Assembly: GCF_021728295.1 (NCBI RefSeq)
Contig: NZ_JAKJXE010000006.1
Span: forward strand, 310,001 to 374,000
Direction: 5' to 3'
DNA: 64,000 nucleotides
From: Pseudomonas petrae
GTDB lineage: Bacteria; Pseudomonadota; Gammaproteobacteria; Pseudomonadales; Pseudomonadaceae
The notes below the pieces were generated by a model. That model had not been told where the DNA came from and did no database searches. It saw only the letters and a program-made list of their open reading frames with translations. Of this stretch, positions 38,723 through 46,633 are shown piece after piece. Each line of letters begins with the position of its first letter. The stretch's first letter is position 1. The translations under genes were made by a program, and so were the position numbers.

Positions 38723-39358
38723 ATGAGCAGGTGGGTTTTATGTGTGATCTGTGCAATCTGTATCGCGGCCAACGCGGAGGAAGGCGATGTGGAGTTTGAC
38801 TACCGCAGGGCGCCCGCTTGGCCGTATTCGCTGCAGAAGTCGGGCGTGTCCGGGTGGGTTCTGCTCGACCTCAAGGCGCATCACGACGGGCGTGTTTCTG
38901 AGCCTGAAGTGCTGGAAAGCTCCCATCCCCTGATGTCCCGCGCGGTGGTAAATATTGTGCCCACATGGCGCGTGAAGCCCTGGGCGGTCAGTGACGAGCG
39001 TCCGGCAGTCGTCTCACTGCGCCACGAGCATTATTTTCTCCACCCGCGGGAAGGCACCAATCCTGTCACCTGGCTCCATCGCAGCCTGCGTCACCTGACC
39101 TGCACCCGGTTCAACAACCGGCTGGAGGACTTCCAGCAAAACTCATCCGGTCTTGAAGAGATCGACATGAGCGTTTTCCGACACACCTTCAAAGTGCTGG
39201 CGAGGGTCGCCACTTACCGCAAGCTGTCCGACGAGCAACGGTTCGCGCTAGGGGATGCGCTGGCAGTGGCCGCTCCGGAAGTCATTCAGCGCTGCGGCGC
39301 GAATCCTGAACTGCGTTATAAGGACGTGCTGCCTGATGAGGTGAGGAGGATGCTGTGA
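38723..39358 (+). CDS. Exported TonB C-terminal-like protein
   Basis: A 211-residue protein with a signal peptide (about 1-17, ending IAANA), then a TonB/TolA C-terminal-type domain (residues 25-85) with YRRAPAWPYSLQKSGVSGW and LDLKAHHDGRVSEPEVLESS. The rest (100-211) is not recognised. Unlike true TonB it has no proline-rich spacer and apparently no stable N-terminal anchor, so energy transduction is unlikely. ATG 38723 was chosen because the signal peptide begins there. It is divergent from the acyltransferase. Confidence 0.75.
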   Translation: MSRWVLCVICAICIAANAEEGDVEFDYRRAPAWPYSLQKSGVSGWVLLDLKAHHDGRVSEPEVLESSHPLMSRAVVNIVPTWRVKPWAVSDERPAVVSLRHEHYFLHPREGTNPVTWLHRSLRHLTCTRFNNRLEDFQQNSSGLEEIDMSVFRHTFKVLARVATYRKLSDEQRFALGDALAVAAPEVIQRCGANPELRYKDVLPDEVRRML

Positions 39359-39422
39359 GCGCGTGCAGAAACCTGCAGGATCAGCCCCGTTTCTCAACGA
39401 TCGGGTTCGATCCCGATGCACG

Positions 39423-40400
39423 CTACCTGACGCTAACCACCACCTTGCCCACCGCCTTGCGCTGCGCCAACGATTCAATCGCTTCACCCGCCTGCTCCAG
39501 CGGGTAAACCTTCGACACCAGCGGCTTCAGCTTGCCCTCGCTGAACCAGGTGAACAGTTGCTGGAAATTCGCCGCATTGTCTTGGGGCTGGCGTTGGGCA
39601 AATGAGCCCCAGAACACACCCACAACCGAGGCGCCTTTCAGCAGCGCGAGATTGACCGGCAGCTCGGGGATGCGACCACTGGCGAAGCCGACTACCAGCA
39701 ATCGACCGTTCCAGGCGATGCCGCGAACAGCTTGATCAAAAAGGTCACCACCCACAGGGTCATAGATCACATCGACGCCGTTGCCGTTGGTGAGGCGTTT
39801 GATTTCATCCTTCAGATTGCTTTCGCTGTAGTTGATCAGCTCGTCGGCGCCTGCGTTTTTGGCGACCTCAAGCTTGTCTGCGCTGCTGGCAGCGGCGATC
39901 ACGCGAGCGCCCATGGCTTTGCCGATCTCCACGGCAGCAAGGCCGACGCCTCCCGAGGCGCCAAGGACGAGGAGCGTTTCGCCGGCCTGCAGATTGGCGC
40001 GCTGTTTGAGGGCGTGCATGGACGTGCCGTAGGTCATGCTGAAGGCGGCGGCGGTGGTGAAGTCCATCGCTTCGGGAATGGGCAGGACGTTGTAACCGGC
40101 CACCGCGATCTGTTCTGCGAAGCTGCCCCAGCCGGTCAGCGCCATCACCCGGTCACCCACACGAACATGGCTGACCTTTTCGCCGACAGCCGTCACCACG
40201 CCCGACGCTTCACCTCCGGGCGAAAATGGAAAAGGCGGCTTGAACTGGTATTTGCCTTCGATGATCAGCGTGTCAGGGAAGTTGACCCCGGCAGCGTGTA
40301 CGTCCATAAGAATCTCGTTCTTCTTCGGCTCCGGGCTGGGGATGTCCTCCAGCACCAGATCTGCAGCGGGACCGAAGGCTTTACAAAGCACGGCTTTCAT
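39423..40400 (-). CDS. NADPH:quinone oxidoreductase-like enzyme
   Basis: A 325-residue medium-chain dehydrogenase of the quinone-reductase class. MKAVLCKAFGPAADLVLEDI, HAAGVNFPDTLIIEGKYQ and PGGEASGVV form the substrate domain; the cofactor loop is LVLGASGGVGLAAVEIGKAMGA-like. The zinc-ligand cysteines of alcohol dehydrogenases are absent, as expected for this subfamily. The natural quinone or enone substrate is unknown. It converges on the TonB-like gene (64 bp between stops) and is divergent from the FliL-like gene. Confidence 0.9.
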   Translation of the reverse strand: MKAVLCKAFGPAADLVLEDIPSPEPKKNEILMDVHAAGVNFPDTLIIEGKYQFKPPFPFSPGGEASGVVTAVGEKVSHVRVGDRVMALTGWGSFAEQIAVAGYNVLPIPEAMDFTTAAAFSMTYGTSMHALKQRANLQAGETLLVLGASGGVGLAAVEIGKAMGARVIAAASSADKLEVAKNAGADELINYSESNLKDEIKRLTNGNGVDVIYDPVGGDLFDQAVRGIAWNGRLLVVGFASGRIPELPVNLALLKGASVVGVFWGSFAQRQPQDNAANFQQLFTWFSEGKLKPLVSKVYPLEQAGEAIESLAQRKAVGKVVVSVR

Positions 40401-40535
40401 CGAAGGCTATTCCTTTTTCGGGGATGGCCGATAAGTACAGGTAGCGAGGTTGTGGGGTCAATGAGCATGCCCCGGCCTGATAGGTGTGCATAAGCTGAAG
40501 TAAGCTGTGCGGCGAAGCGGATTGAGGAGCGGACT

Positions 40536-40946
40536 GTGAAAGCGTGGATTCTGATGTTGATGGCATTGTCGATGCCTGTTGTGGCGCTGGCCGAAGAGGG
40601 CGGCGAGAAAGAAGATCCGAACAAGGTTTCCTACGTGGCGTTGACGCCACCCTTCGTAGGCAACTACTCACTGGACGGCAGCCCGAAACTGCACGTCTAT
40701 AAGGCCGACGTCGCCTTGCGGGTGACCGGCGCCGAAGCGCAGAAACTGGTGAAGCAAAACGAGCCACTGATTCGCAATCAACTGGTGGCGTTGTTCACTC
40801 AGCAAACGGTCGACAGCATGGGCAACGTCGATGCCAAGGAAAAACTGCGTCAGGAAGCGCTGAAGCAGACCCAGCAAGTGCTGACCCAGGAAACCGGCAA
40901 GCCCGTGGTTGACGATCTGCTGTTCAACAACTTTATCGCCCAGTAA
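40536..40946 (+). CDS. FliL-like exported protein
   Basis: A 136-residue protein starting with GTG. A signal peptide (about 1-19, ending PVVALA) is followed by a FliL-type periplasmic domain: KVSYVALTPPFVGNYS, YKADVALRVTGAEAQKLVKQ, EPLIRNQLVALFTQQTVD, and DLLFNNFIAQ at the end. True FliL is membrane-anchored and lies in the flagellar fliM operon; this copy has a cleavable-looking signal and no flagellar neighbours, so its role is unclear. Annotation as FliL rests on the domain only. Confidence 0.85.
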   Translation: MKAWILMLMALSMPVVALAEEGGEKEDPNKVSYVALTPPFVGNYSLDGSPKLHVYKADVALRVTGAEAQKLVKQNEPLIRNQLVALFTQQTVDSMGNVDAKEKLRQEALKQTQQVLTQETGKPVVDDLLFNNFIAQ

Positions 40947-40963
40947 CGCGCGGCATTCTGAAC

Positions 40964-41413
40964 TCAGCGCAGGCCCAGCACTGCGGCCCATTGTTCGTCC
41001 GTCACAGGCATGACGGACAAGCGGCTGCCTTTCTGCACCAGAGGCATCTGCTCCAGTGCGGCTTGTTGCTTCAGAAAACCCAGCCCCAGCACGTTCGGAA
41101 ACGCCTCGACGAATGCCACATCAAGAGCGCTCCAAGTGTTTTTCTCCTCGGTGGCTTTGGCGTCGAAGTAGGGGCTTTTGCCGTCCAGCGCGGTGGGGTC
41201 GGGATACGCGGCTTTGACGATTTTACCGATGCCGGCAATACCCGGCTCCGGGCAGCTGGAATGGTAGAAAAAGAACTGATCACCCACCGCCATCGCGCGC
41301 AGAAAGTTACGGGCCTGATAGTTACGGACCCCATCCCAGCGCGTGTGCCCAAGCTTTTTCAGCCCGCTGATCGAGAGCTCGTCGGGCTCGGATTTCATCA
41401 GCCAATAGGCCAT
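40964..41413 (-). CDS. EVE domain protein
   Basis: A 149-residue protein composed of one EVE domain, related to YTH and PUA-like folds that bind modified bases. Landmarks are YWLMKSEPDELSISGL, WDGVRNYQARNFLRAM and GDQFFFYHSSC, plus the later PYFDAKATEE segment. Such proteins may recognise modified DNA or RNA; no restriction or modification genes are nearby. It converges on the FliL-like gene with 17 bp between stops. Confidence 0.93.
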   Translation of the reverse strand: MAYWLMKSEPDELSISGLKKLGHTRWDGVRNYQARNFLRAMAVGDQFFFYHSSCPEPGIAGIGKIVKAAYPDPTALDGKSPYFDAKATEEKNTWSALDVAFVEAFPNVLGLGFLKQQAALEQMPLVQKGSRLSVMPVTDEQWAAVLGLR

Positions 41414-41606
41414 TTATACGGCTCCTGAACAGGTGTTGGGAAAGTTGTCCTACGTTTTTATGACAACCCGACAGTCGGCTGGCGTCAGTATTTGCGTGTT
41501 GCGTCACGTTGCCGCAGAATGCCGGCATTTTAAGGGCTGCACGATCTGGCAGCCTGTTTAAACGTTATTGATTTCAGATTCTGATTCGTTACAAAGGGGA
41601 CGATGA

Positions 41607-41756
41607 ATGCGACGCAAGCCGGATGTACTGTGGATTTTGGCAATTTTGTTCGGCTTGGGAATCGTCACCACCGGTTACGCGCAAAGTCTGTGGGCCGCGA
41701 AGGCAGACGCGCCGGTTGAAATCACTCAGCAACAGCAGCCACAGCTCCGCCGCTAA
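41607..41756 (+). CDS. 49-residue single-pass membrane protein
   Basis: A short gene of 49 codons beginning ATG at 41607 behind a good GGGGA ribosome site. The protein starts MRRKPDVLW, has a hydrophobic segment of about 18 residues (8-25, ILAILFGLGIVTTGYA), and ends in a Gln-rich polar tail QQQQPQLRR. The positive N-terminus and single helix suggest a small inner-membrane protein (or a signal-like anchor). No family is recognised. It lies between the EVE gene and fau, divergent from the first and convergent with the second. Confidence 0.7.
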   Translation: MRRKPDVLWILAILFGLGIVTTGYAQSLWAAKADAPVEITQQQQPQLRR

Positions 41757-41807
41757 ACCGCTTTTTCGCAGCGCGCTTTTTTCCCAGGAGCGCGCCATGC
41801 TGACGAT

Positions 41808-42437
41808 TCACCCCGCCATATACCAACGCTTATCCGTGACCGTTCCCGACAACGGGACATCCCAACTGGCGACCGCCAGCTTCCCGACTTTCTGACACTC
41901 GTGGGCCAGTCCCAGCAGCACCGGCTTGCGCCAGGTTTTACGACGCGCGAGATACGCCAGGCTGCGGTCGTAAAAGCCGCCACCCATGCCAAGACGACCC
42001 CCTTCCGGATCGAATCCCACGAGCGGCATCAGCACCAGGTCCAGCGTCCAGATCTTGCGCTGTCGCTTGGCATTGATGCGTGGCTCCGGGATGCGGAACC
42101 GGTTCGGCTTGAATTTCTCCCCGGGGCGCACGCGCTGAAACACCATTTTCGTTCGCGGCCAGGCACTGAGCACCGGCAGGTAGGTGGTCTTGCCGCGTTT
42201 TTGAGCGGCACGAAGTAGCAGGCGCGGGTCGATCTCACCGTCCATCGGAAGGTAGAGAGAAACGTGCCGGGCGCGGCGAAAGAGTGGATTTTGCGCAAGC
42301 TGACGGTACAAGCCCTGCGCCGCCTGTCGCTGTTCTGCCGGGCTGAGCGCGCGACGATTATGGCGAAGCAGCCGGCGCAACTGTGGCCGAGAGAGGCTTG
42401 AAGGATTTGGGAGGGGAGCGGCGCCGGATGAGGTCAT
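41808..42437 (-). CDS. fau: 5-formyltetrahydrofolate cyclo-ligase
   Basis: This enzyme (YgfA) converts 5-formyl-THF to 5,10-methenyl-THF. The 209 residues include RRLLRHNRRALSPAEQ, the LYLPMDGEIDPRLLL segment, and the ATP/folate-site LVGFDPEGGRLGMGGGFYDR. ATG 42437 is taken; an upstream ATG at 42500 is within the 6S RNA trailer. The order zapA-6S RNA-fau is conserved in gammaproteobacteria, and in E. coli fau is cotranscribed with 6S RNA. Confidence 0.95.
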   Translation of the reverse strand: MTSSGAAPLPNPSSLSRPQLRRLLRHNRRALSPAEQRQAAQGLYRQLAQNPLFRRARHVSLYLPMDGEIDPRLLLRAAQKRGKTTYLPVLSAWPRTKMVFQRVRPGEKFKPNRFRIPEPRINAKRQRKIWTLDLVLMPLVGFDPEGGRLGMGGGFYDRSLAYLARRKTWRKPVLLGLAHECQKVGKLAVASWDVPLSGTVTDKRWYMAG

Positions 42438-42536
42438 GCTGGCGGGTCCGTGAGGCTTTGAAAAGTGATGTCGTGGATCAGGCAGATTCACGATGCCCAC
42501 CGCCAGACGGGGCGCCTGGCGATGGGTAGAAGGTTC

Positions 42537-42717
42537 GAGACTCCCCGACGAACCGCTGTCGGTGTAGCCCTTGAACCCGAAAGTTCAAGGTGGAGATTGC
42601 AGGAGGTTTTAAGGCTTTCCGTCGAGCGGACATGCACACCAACCCCAACGTGCAACCCCCGTGGTTGTGCGTATCGGCTCAGGGACATGACCGACTGGCA
42701 AGCACTCCAGGGAGCGG
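42537..42717 (-). ncRNA. ssrS: 6S RNA
   Basis: The zapA-fau gap (about 310 bp) is where 6S RNA lies in gammaproteobacteria. On the minus strand the sequence carries blocks typical of Pseudomonas 6S RNA: CCCTGAGCCGATA, GACGGAAAGCCTTAA and CCTTGAACTTTCGGGTTCAAGG (the last an inverted pair). The ends can pair (CTCCC near the 5' end with GGGGAG at the 3' end). A -10 element TATACT at 42728-42723 sets a start near 42717. 6S RNA mimics an open promoter and sequesters sigma70 polymerase in stationary phase. End points are approximate by several bases. Confidence 0.88.
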
Positions 42718-42722
42718 TCGCA

Positions 42723-42728
42723 AGTATA
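42723..42728 (-). promoter_or_regulatory. -10 element of 6S RNA
   Basis: TATACT on the minus strand, about six bases before the predicted 6S RNA start and just beyond the zapA stop codon region. Confidence 0.6.
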
Positions 42729-42747
42729 CCGAATCATGTCCCAACAA

Positions 42748-43071
42748 TCAGCCTTGTGCTTTATCCGGATCCGTGGCAAGGACCAGGTCCACGCGGTCCA
42801 GCAAGTCGCGAACCTGTTCGCGGTTAGCGCCATTTGTCTGCGCTTGGGCTGGAGGCAGTTCCTGCTTGTGCAGAAGATCGTGGGTAATGTTCAGTGCGGC
42901 CATCACCGCAATACGGTCAGCGCCGATGACTTTGCCGCTGCTGCGGATCTCGCGCATTTTGCCGTCCAGGTAACGCGCGGCGCTGACCAGATTGGTGCGC
43001 TCCTCTTGCGGGCAGATAATCGAATATTCTTTGTCGAGGATTTGCACGGTGATGCTGTTGCCATTACTCAT
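42748..43071 (-). CDS. zapA: Cell division protein ZapA
   Basis: ZapA promotes bundling of FtsZ filaments at the division site. The 107 residues have the N-terminal beta part (ITVQILDKEYSIICPQEER), the NLVSAARYLDGKMREIR helix, the conserved DRIAVMAALNITHDLL helix, and a C-terminal coiled coil. Its start overlaps the stop of the upstream coiled-coil gene by 4 bp, so both are in one transcript, and 6S RNA follows. Confidence 0.95.
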   Translation of the reverse strand: MSNGNSITVQILDKEYSIICPQEERTNLVSAARYLDGKMREIRSSGKVIGADRIAVMAALNITHDLLHKQELPPAQAQTNGANREQVRDLLDRVDLVLATDPDKAQG

Positions 43072-43277
43072 GAGTCTTGCTCCAGGGCCTTGAGGCGCGA
43101 AATCATGGACTCGACCTTTTGCCGGGCGATTTCGTTTTTTTCAATGAGTTGAGCGCGTTCCTCGCGCCAGGATTTTTCCTGAGCTAATAGGAGTCCGTTT
43201 TGACTTTTTAGTTGCTCGACACGATTGATCAATAACTCCAGTCGAGCCATCAGCGCTTGCAGGTCGTTGTCTTCCAT
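43068..43277 (-). CDS. TIGR02449/ZapB-like coiled-coil protein
   Basis: A 69-residue protein that is one continuous helical coiled coil (DLQALMARLELLINRVEQL and later Lys/Glu-rich heptads). It fits the TIGR02449 family, which always stands beside zapA. By analogy with ZapB it may connect ZapA to the chromosome or the division ring; this is inference from size, coiled coil and the 4-bp overlap with zapA. Confidence 0.9.
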   Translation of the reverse strand: MEDNDLQALMARLELLINRVEQLKSQNGLLLAQEKSWREERAQLIEKNEIARQKVESMISRLKALEQDS

Positions 43278-43426
43278 TGTTTTCCACTGATTACTTTCAG
43301 ATGAGTGGTGCAGGCGCTGGCGTCTGGATTCGCCCCGGACATCGCCTGATAGCTTGGGCGCGTCTGCCGGTGCTACGATACAAGGCCTTCATTCTAGACA
43401 TTGCGCCGCCTGGCGCCTAGTTGCCC

Positions 43427-43984
43427 ATGCCTATTCAGAATTCCCCGTACAACGGCTTCGCCACCCTGCTTGCCAGCAGTGGTCATCATGTATCTCCTGC
43501 CGAATTGCACGGCCTTTTGCTGGGCCGCAGTTGCGCCGGCGCAGGCTTCGATGCAGATGATTGGTTGGCAGACGCTCACCTGCTGCTGGAAACAGAGCCT
43601 GACGACAAAGTGCGCCAAGCCCTGATCGGCCTGCAGGCAATGGTCAAAAACGAACTGACCGGCGACGACATGACTGTCGTGTTGCTGTTGCCCGGCGATG
43701 ATGAGCCTCTGGCTACCCGCACCGCCGCCATGGCCCAGTGGTGCCAGGGTTTCCTAAGCGGCTTTGCCCGGGTGGGTGGTCAGTCACTGAGCGATGATGC
43801 CAGGGACGTGCTCCAGGATTTGGCCGCCATCGCTCAGGTTCATGACGCGCTGGACGAGTCCGAAGACGGCGAGAGCGACTACATGGAAGTGATGGAGTAC
43901 CTGCGCGTTGCGCCGTTGCTGCTGTTCACCGAGTTCAACCAGAAAACCGAAGCTGAAGACGAAGCCAAGCCGTCTTTGCACTGA
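43427..43984 (+). CDS. ygfB: YgfB/YecA family protein (UPF0149)
   Basis: A 185-residue cytoplasmic, helical protein of the UPF0149 family. The N-terminal half has [20 protein letters not shown], and the second half has [14 protein letters not shown] and [16 protein letters not shown]. In P. aeruginosa a YgfB homologue is known to act as a regulator affecting beta-lactam resistance via AlpA; whether that holds here is inference. ATG 43427 is chosen; a TTG two codons earlier is possible. It is divergent from the zapA operon and starts the pepP-ubiH-ubiI set. Confidence 0.92.
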   Translation: MPIQNSPYNGFATLLASSGHHVSPAELHGLLLGRSCAGAGFDADDWLADAHLLLETEPDDKVRQALIGLQAMVKNELTGDDMTVVLLLPGDDEPLATRTAAMAQWCQGFLSGFARVGGQSLSDDARDVLQDLAAIAQVHDALDESEDGESDYMEVMEYLRVAPLLLFTEFNQKTEAEDEAKPSLH

Positions 43985-44065
43985 CAGCGCGTCATTGCTG
44001 CTTCGGCCACGCCGCCTTTGTGCGACGAAGGCCCAAGCGCACCTCCCGGAGAACCGCACTTGCCC

Positions 44066-45400
44066 ATGATTCATATCCCGAAAGCCGAATATGTCCGCCG
44101 CCGCAAGGCGTTGATGGAGCAGATGGAGCCCAACAGCATCGCCATTCTGCCAGCGGCGGCTGTGGCGATTCGAAATCGGGACGTTGAGCATGTGTACCGC
44201 CAGGACAGCGACTTTCAGTACCTGAGTGGATTCCCCGAACCCGAAGCGGTGATCGTGCTGATCCCTGGCCGCGAGTACGGTGAGTACGTCCTGTTCTGTC
44301 GCGAGCGCAATCCCGAGCGCGAGTTGTGGGACGGCCTGCGCGCGGGTCAGGACGGCGCGATGCGCGAGTACGGCGCCGACGATGCCTTCCCGATCACCGA
44401 CATCGACGACATCCTGCCCGGCCTCATCGAAGGTCGCGATCGGGTGTATTCGTCCATGGGCAGCAATCCTGAATTCGACCGACATGTGATGGAGTGGATC
44501 AACGTCATCCGCTCCAAGGCGCATCTGGGTGCGCAGCCGCCGAAAGAGTTCGTTGCGCTGGATCACCTGCTGCACGACATGCGCCTGTATAAATCGGCGG
44601 CCGAAGTGAAAGTGATGCGTGAGGCCGCGCAGATATCGGCCCGGGCCCACGTGCGGGCGATGCAAGCCAGTCGCGCCGGGCTCTACGAGTTCAGCCTGGA
44701 AGCGGAGCTTGATTACGAATTCCGCAAGGGCGGCGCTAAGATGCCGGCCTATGGCTCCATCGTCGCGTCGGGGCGCAACGCATGCATCCTGCACTATCAG
44801 GAGAACGACGCGCCGCTTAAAGACGGCGACCTGGTGCTGATCGATGCCGGTTGCGAGATCGACTGTTACGCCAGCGATATCACCCGCACGTTTCCGGTGA
44901 GTGGCAAATTCTCTCCCGAACAAAAAGCGATTTACGAGGTGGTGCTCAAATCCCAGGAAGCGGCGTTTGCGGCGATCAAACCCGGCAATCACTGGAACCA
45001 GGCCCACGAGGCTACGGTTCGTGTCATCACCGAAGGGCTGGTTGAGCTGGGGCTGCTGCGAGGCGCGGTGGATGAACTGATTGCCGCCGAAGCGTACAAA
45101 GCTTTTTACATGCACCGCGCCGGACACTGGCTGGGCATGGACGTGCACGACGTCGGCGAATACAAGGTCGGCGGCGAGTGGCGTGTGCTGGAGGCCGGTA
45201 TGGCGCTGACGGTCGAGCCCGGCATTTATGTGTCCCCGGACAATCAGACCGTCGCCAAAAAATGGCGCGGGATTGGCGTGCGAATCGAGGATGACGTCGT
45301 GGTGACCAAAAAAGGCTGTGAAATCCTGACGAGCGATGTGCCGAAGACCGTTGCCGAGATCGAGGCCTTGATGGCCGCAGCACGAACGCAAGCCGCATGA
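44066..45400 (+). CDS. pepP: Xaa-Pro aminopeptidase
   Basis: PepP removes the N-terminal residue when proline is second. The 444-residue size matches E. coli PepP. The metal-binding pita-bread fold is in the C-terminal half: DLVLIDAGCEIDCYASDITR holds the two Asp ligands, HRAGHWLGMDVHD the His, and LTVEPGIY plus IRIEDDVVV the Glu ligands. ATG 44066 is used; however GGAGA at 44048-44052 is better spaced for the TTG at 44060. Its stop overlaps ubiH by 4 bp (ATGA). Confidence 0.96.
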   Translation: MIHIPKAEYVRRRKALMEQMEPNSIAILPAAAVAIRNRDVEHVYRQDSDFQYLSGFPEPEAVIVLIPGREYGEYVLFCRERNPERELWDGLRAGQDGAMREYGADDAFPITDIDDILPGLIEGRDRVYSSMGSNPEFDRHVMEWINVIRSKAHLGAQPPKEFVALDHLLHDMRLYKSAAEVKVMREAAQISARAHVRAMQASRAGLYEFSLEAELDYEFRKGGAKMPAYGSIVASGRNACILHYQENDAPLKDGDLVLIDAGCEIDCYASDITRTFPVSGKFSPEQKAIYEVVLKSQEAAFAAIKPGNHWNQAHEATVRVITEGLVELGLLRGAVDELIAAEAYKAFYMHRAGHWLGMDVHDVGEYKVGGEWRVLEAGMALTVEPGIYVSPDNQTVAKKWRGIGVRIEDDVVVTKKGCEILTSDVPKTVAEIEALMAAARTQAA

Positions 45401-46584
45401 GCCGCTTTAATCTGGCCATCGTCGGTGGCGGACTGGTCGGCGCAAGCCTGGCCCTCGCCCTGCAAGCCGGGGCGAAAGCGCGGGGCTGGAAAATTGTCCT
45501 GATCGAGCCGTTTGCGCCTGGCGATACGTACCAGCCCAGCTACGACGCGCGGTCTTCAGCGCTGTCTTTCGGCGCGCGGCAGATCTACGAGCGCCTGGGG
45601 CTGTGGCAGCACATCAGCCGCCGCGCCGAGCCGATCCTCAACATTCACGTTTCCGACAAAGGCCGGTTCGGCGCTGCGCACCTGTCTTCGATGGAGGAAG
45701 GCGTTCCGGCGCTGGGCTATGTGGTTGAAAACGCCTGGCTGGGCCAATGCCTGTGGCAGGCGCTGGACAAGGACGTGATCAGTTGGCGCGTGCCGGCCGA
45801 AGTCACACACATGCAGGCGCTTACCGACGGCTACCGCCTGACCCTGAACGACGAAACTCAGCTCACCTGCGACCTGGCGGTGCTGGCCGACGGCGGCCGT
45901 TCCAGCCTGCGCGAGCAGCTGGGCATTGCAGTGCGAAATACGCCTTACGATCAAAGCGCGCTGATCGCCAACATCACGCCGGGCGACGCCCACTGTGGCC
46001 AGGCCTTCGAGCGGTTTACCGAAGATGGCCCCATGGCGTTGCTGCCACTTCCGGATAACCGCTGCGCACTGGTCTGGACGCGCACCGGCAATGACGTTCA
46101 ACGGCTGATGGCGCTGGACGACCGAAGCTTCCTGGAAGAACTGCAGGGCGTCTTCGGCTACCGGCTGGGCGCGCTGAAACAAGTAGGTGCGCGCCACAGC
46201 TATCCGCTGGCGCTGATCGAGGCCGAAGAGCAGATCCGCTCGCATCTGGTGGTGCTCGGCAACGCCGCCCACAGTCTTCATCCGATTGCGGGGCAGGGCT
46301 TCAACCTGTCGCTGCGTGATGCTGCCTCGCTGGCCGAGGCGCTGCTGGCCAGTGAAGCGCCGTTGGGCGAGCTGTCGACGTTGCAGGCCTACCGCGAGCG
46401 CCAGCGGGTTGATCAAAAACTGACTGTCGGCTTTTCCGATCAGGTTACGCGGGTGTTCAGCAGTCAGCAGTCCCTTGTGACTGCGGGCCGTAACCTGGGC
46501 CTCCTGGGCCTGGATCTGTTGCCTTCAGCCAAGAGCTGGTTCGCCCGTCAGGCCATGGGCCTGGGAACGCGAAGCGATGTCTGA
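45397..46584 (+). CDS. ubiH: UbiH hydroxylase (ubiquinone pathway)
   Basis: UbiH is the FAD monooxygenase for one ring hydroxylation (C1) in ubiquinone synthesis. The 395 residues have the dinucleotide fold FNLAIVGGGLVGASLALAL, the DARSSALSFGARQIYERLG segment of the UbiH/COQ6 family, DLAVLADGGRSSLREQLG (the DG motif), and LVVLGNAAHSLHPIAGQGFN (the second FAD contact). It follows pepP with an ATGA overlap, and ubiI follows 49 bp later. Confidence 0.95.
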   Translation: MSRFNLAIVGGGLVGASLALALQAGAKARGWKIVLIEPFAPGDTYQPSYDARSSALSFGARQIYERLGLWQHISRRAEPILNIHVSDKGRFGAAHLSSMEEGVPALGYVVENAWLGQCLWQALDKDVISWRVPAEVTHMQALTDGYRLTLNDETQLTCDLAVLADGGRSSLREQLGIAVRNTPYDQSALIANITPGDAHCGQAFERFTEDGPMALLPLPDNRCALVWTRTGNDVQRLMALDDRSFLEELQGVFGYRLGALKQVGARHSYPLALIEAEEQIRSHLVVLGNAAHSLHPIAGQGFNLSLRDAASLAEALLASEAPLGELSTLQAYRERQRVDQKLTVGFSDQVTRVFSSQQSLVTAGRNLGLLGLDLLPSAKSWFARQAMGLGTRSDV

Positions 46585-46633
46585 ACACTTCATTCATTCG
46601 TGGCCTTCGCCACAACCGAGAACGATTTAAAGC

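Noticed and set aside
43784-45391. 535-codon open frame on the minus strand over pepP
   Set aside because: Reverse-frame shadow; pepP carries all its metal-ligand motifs on the plus strand.
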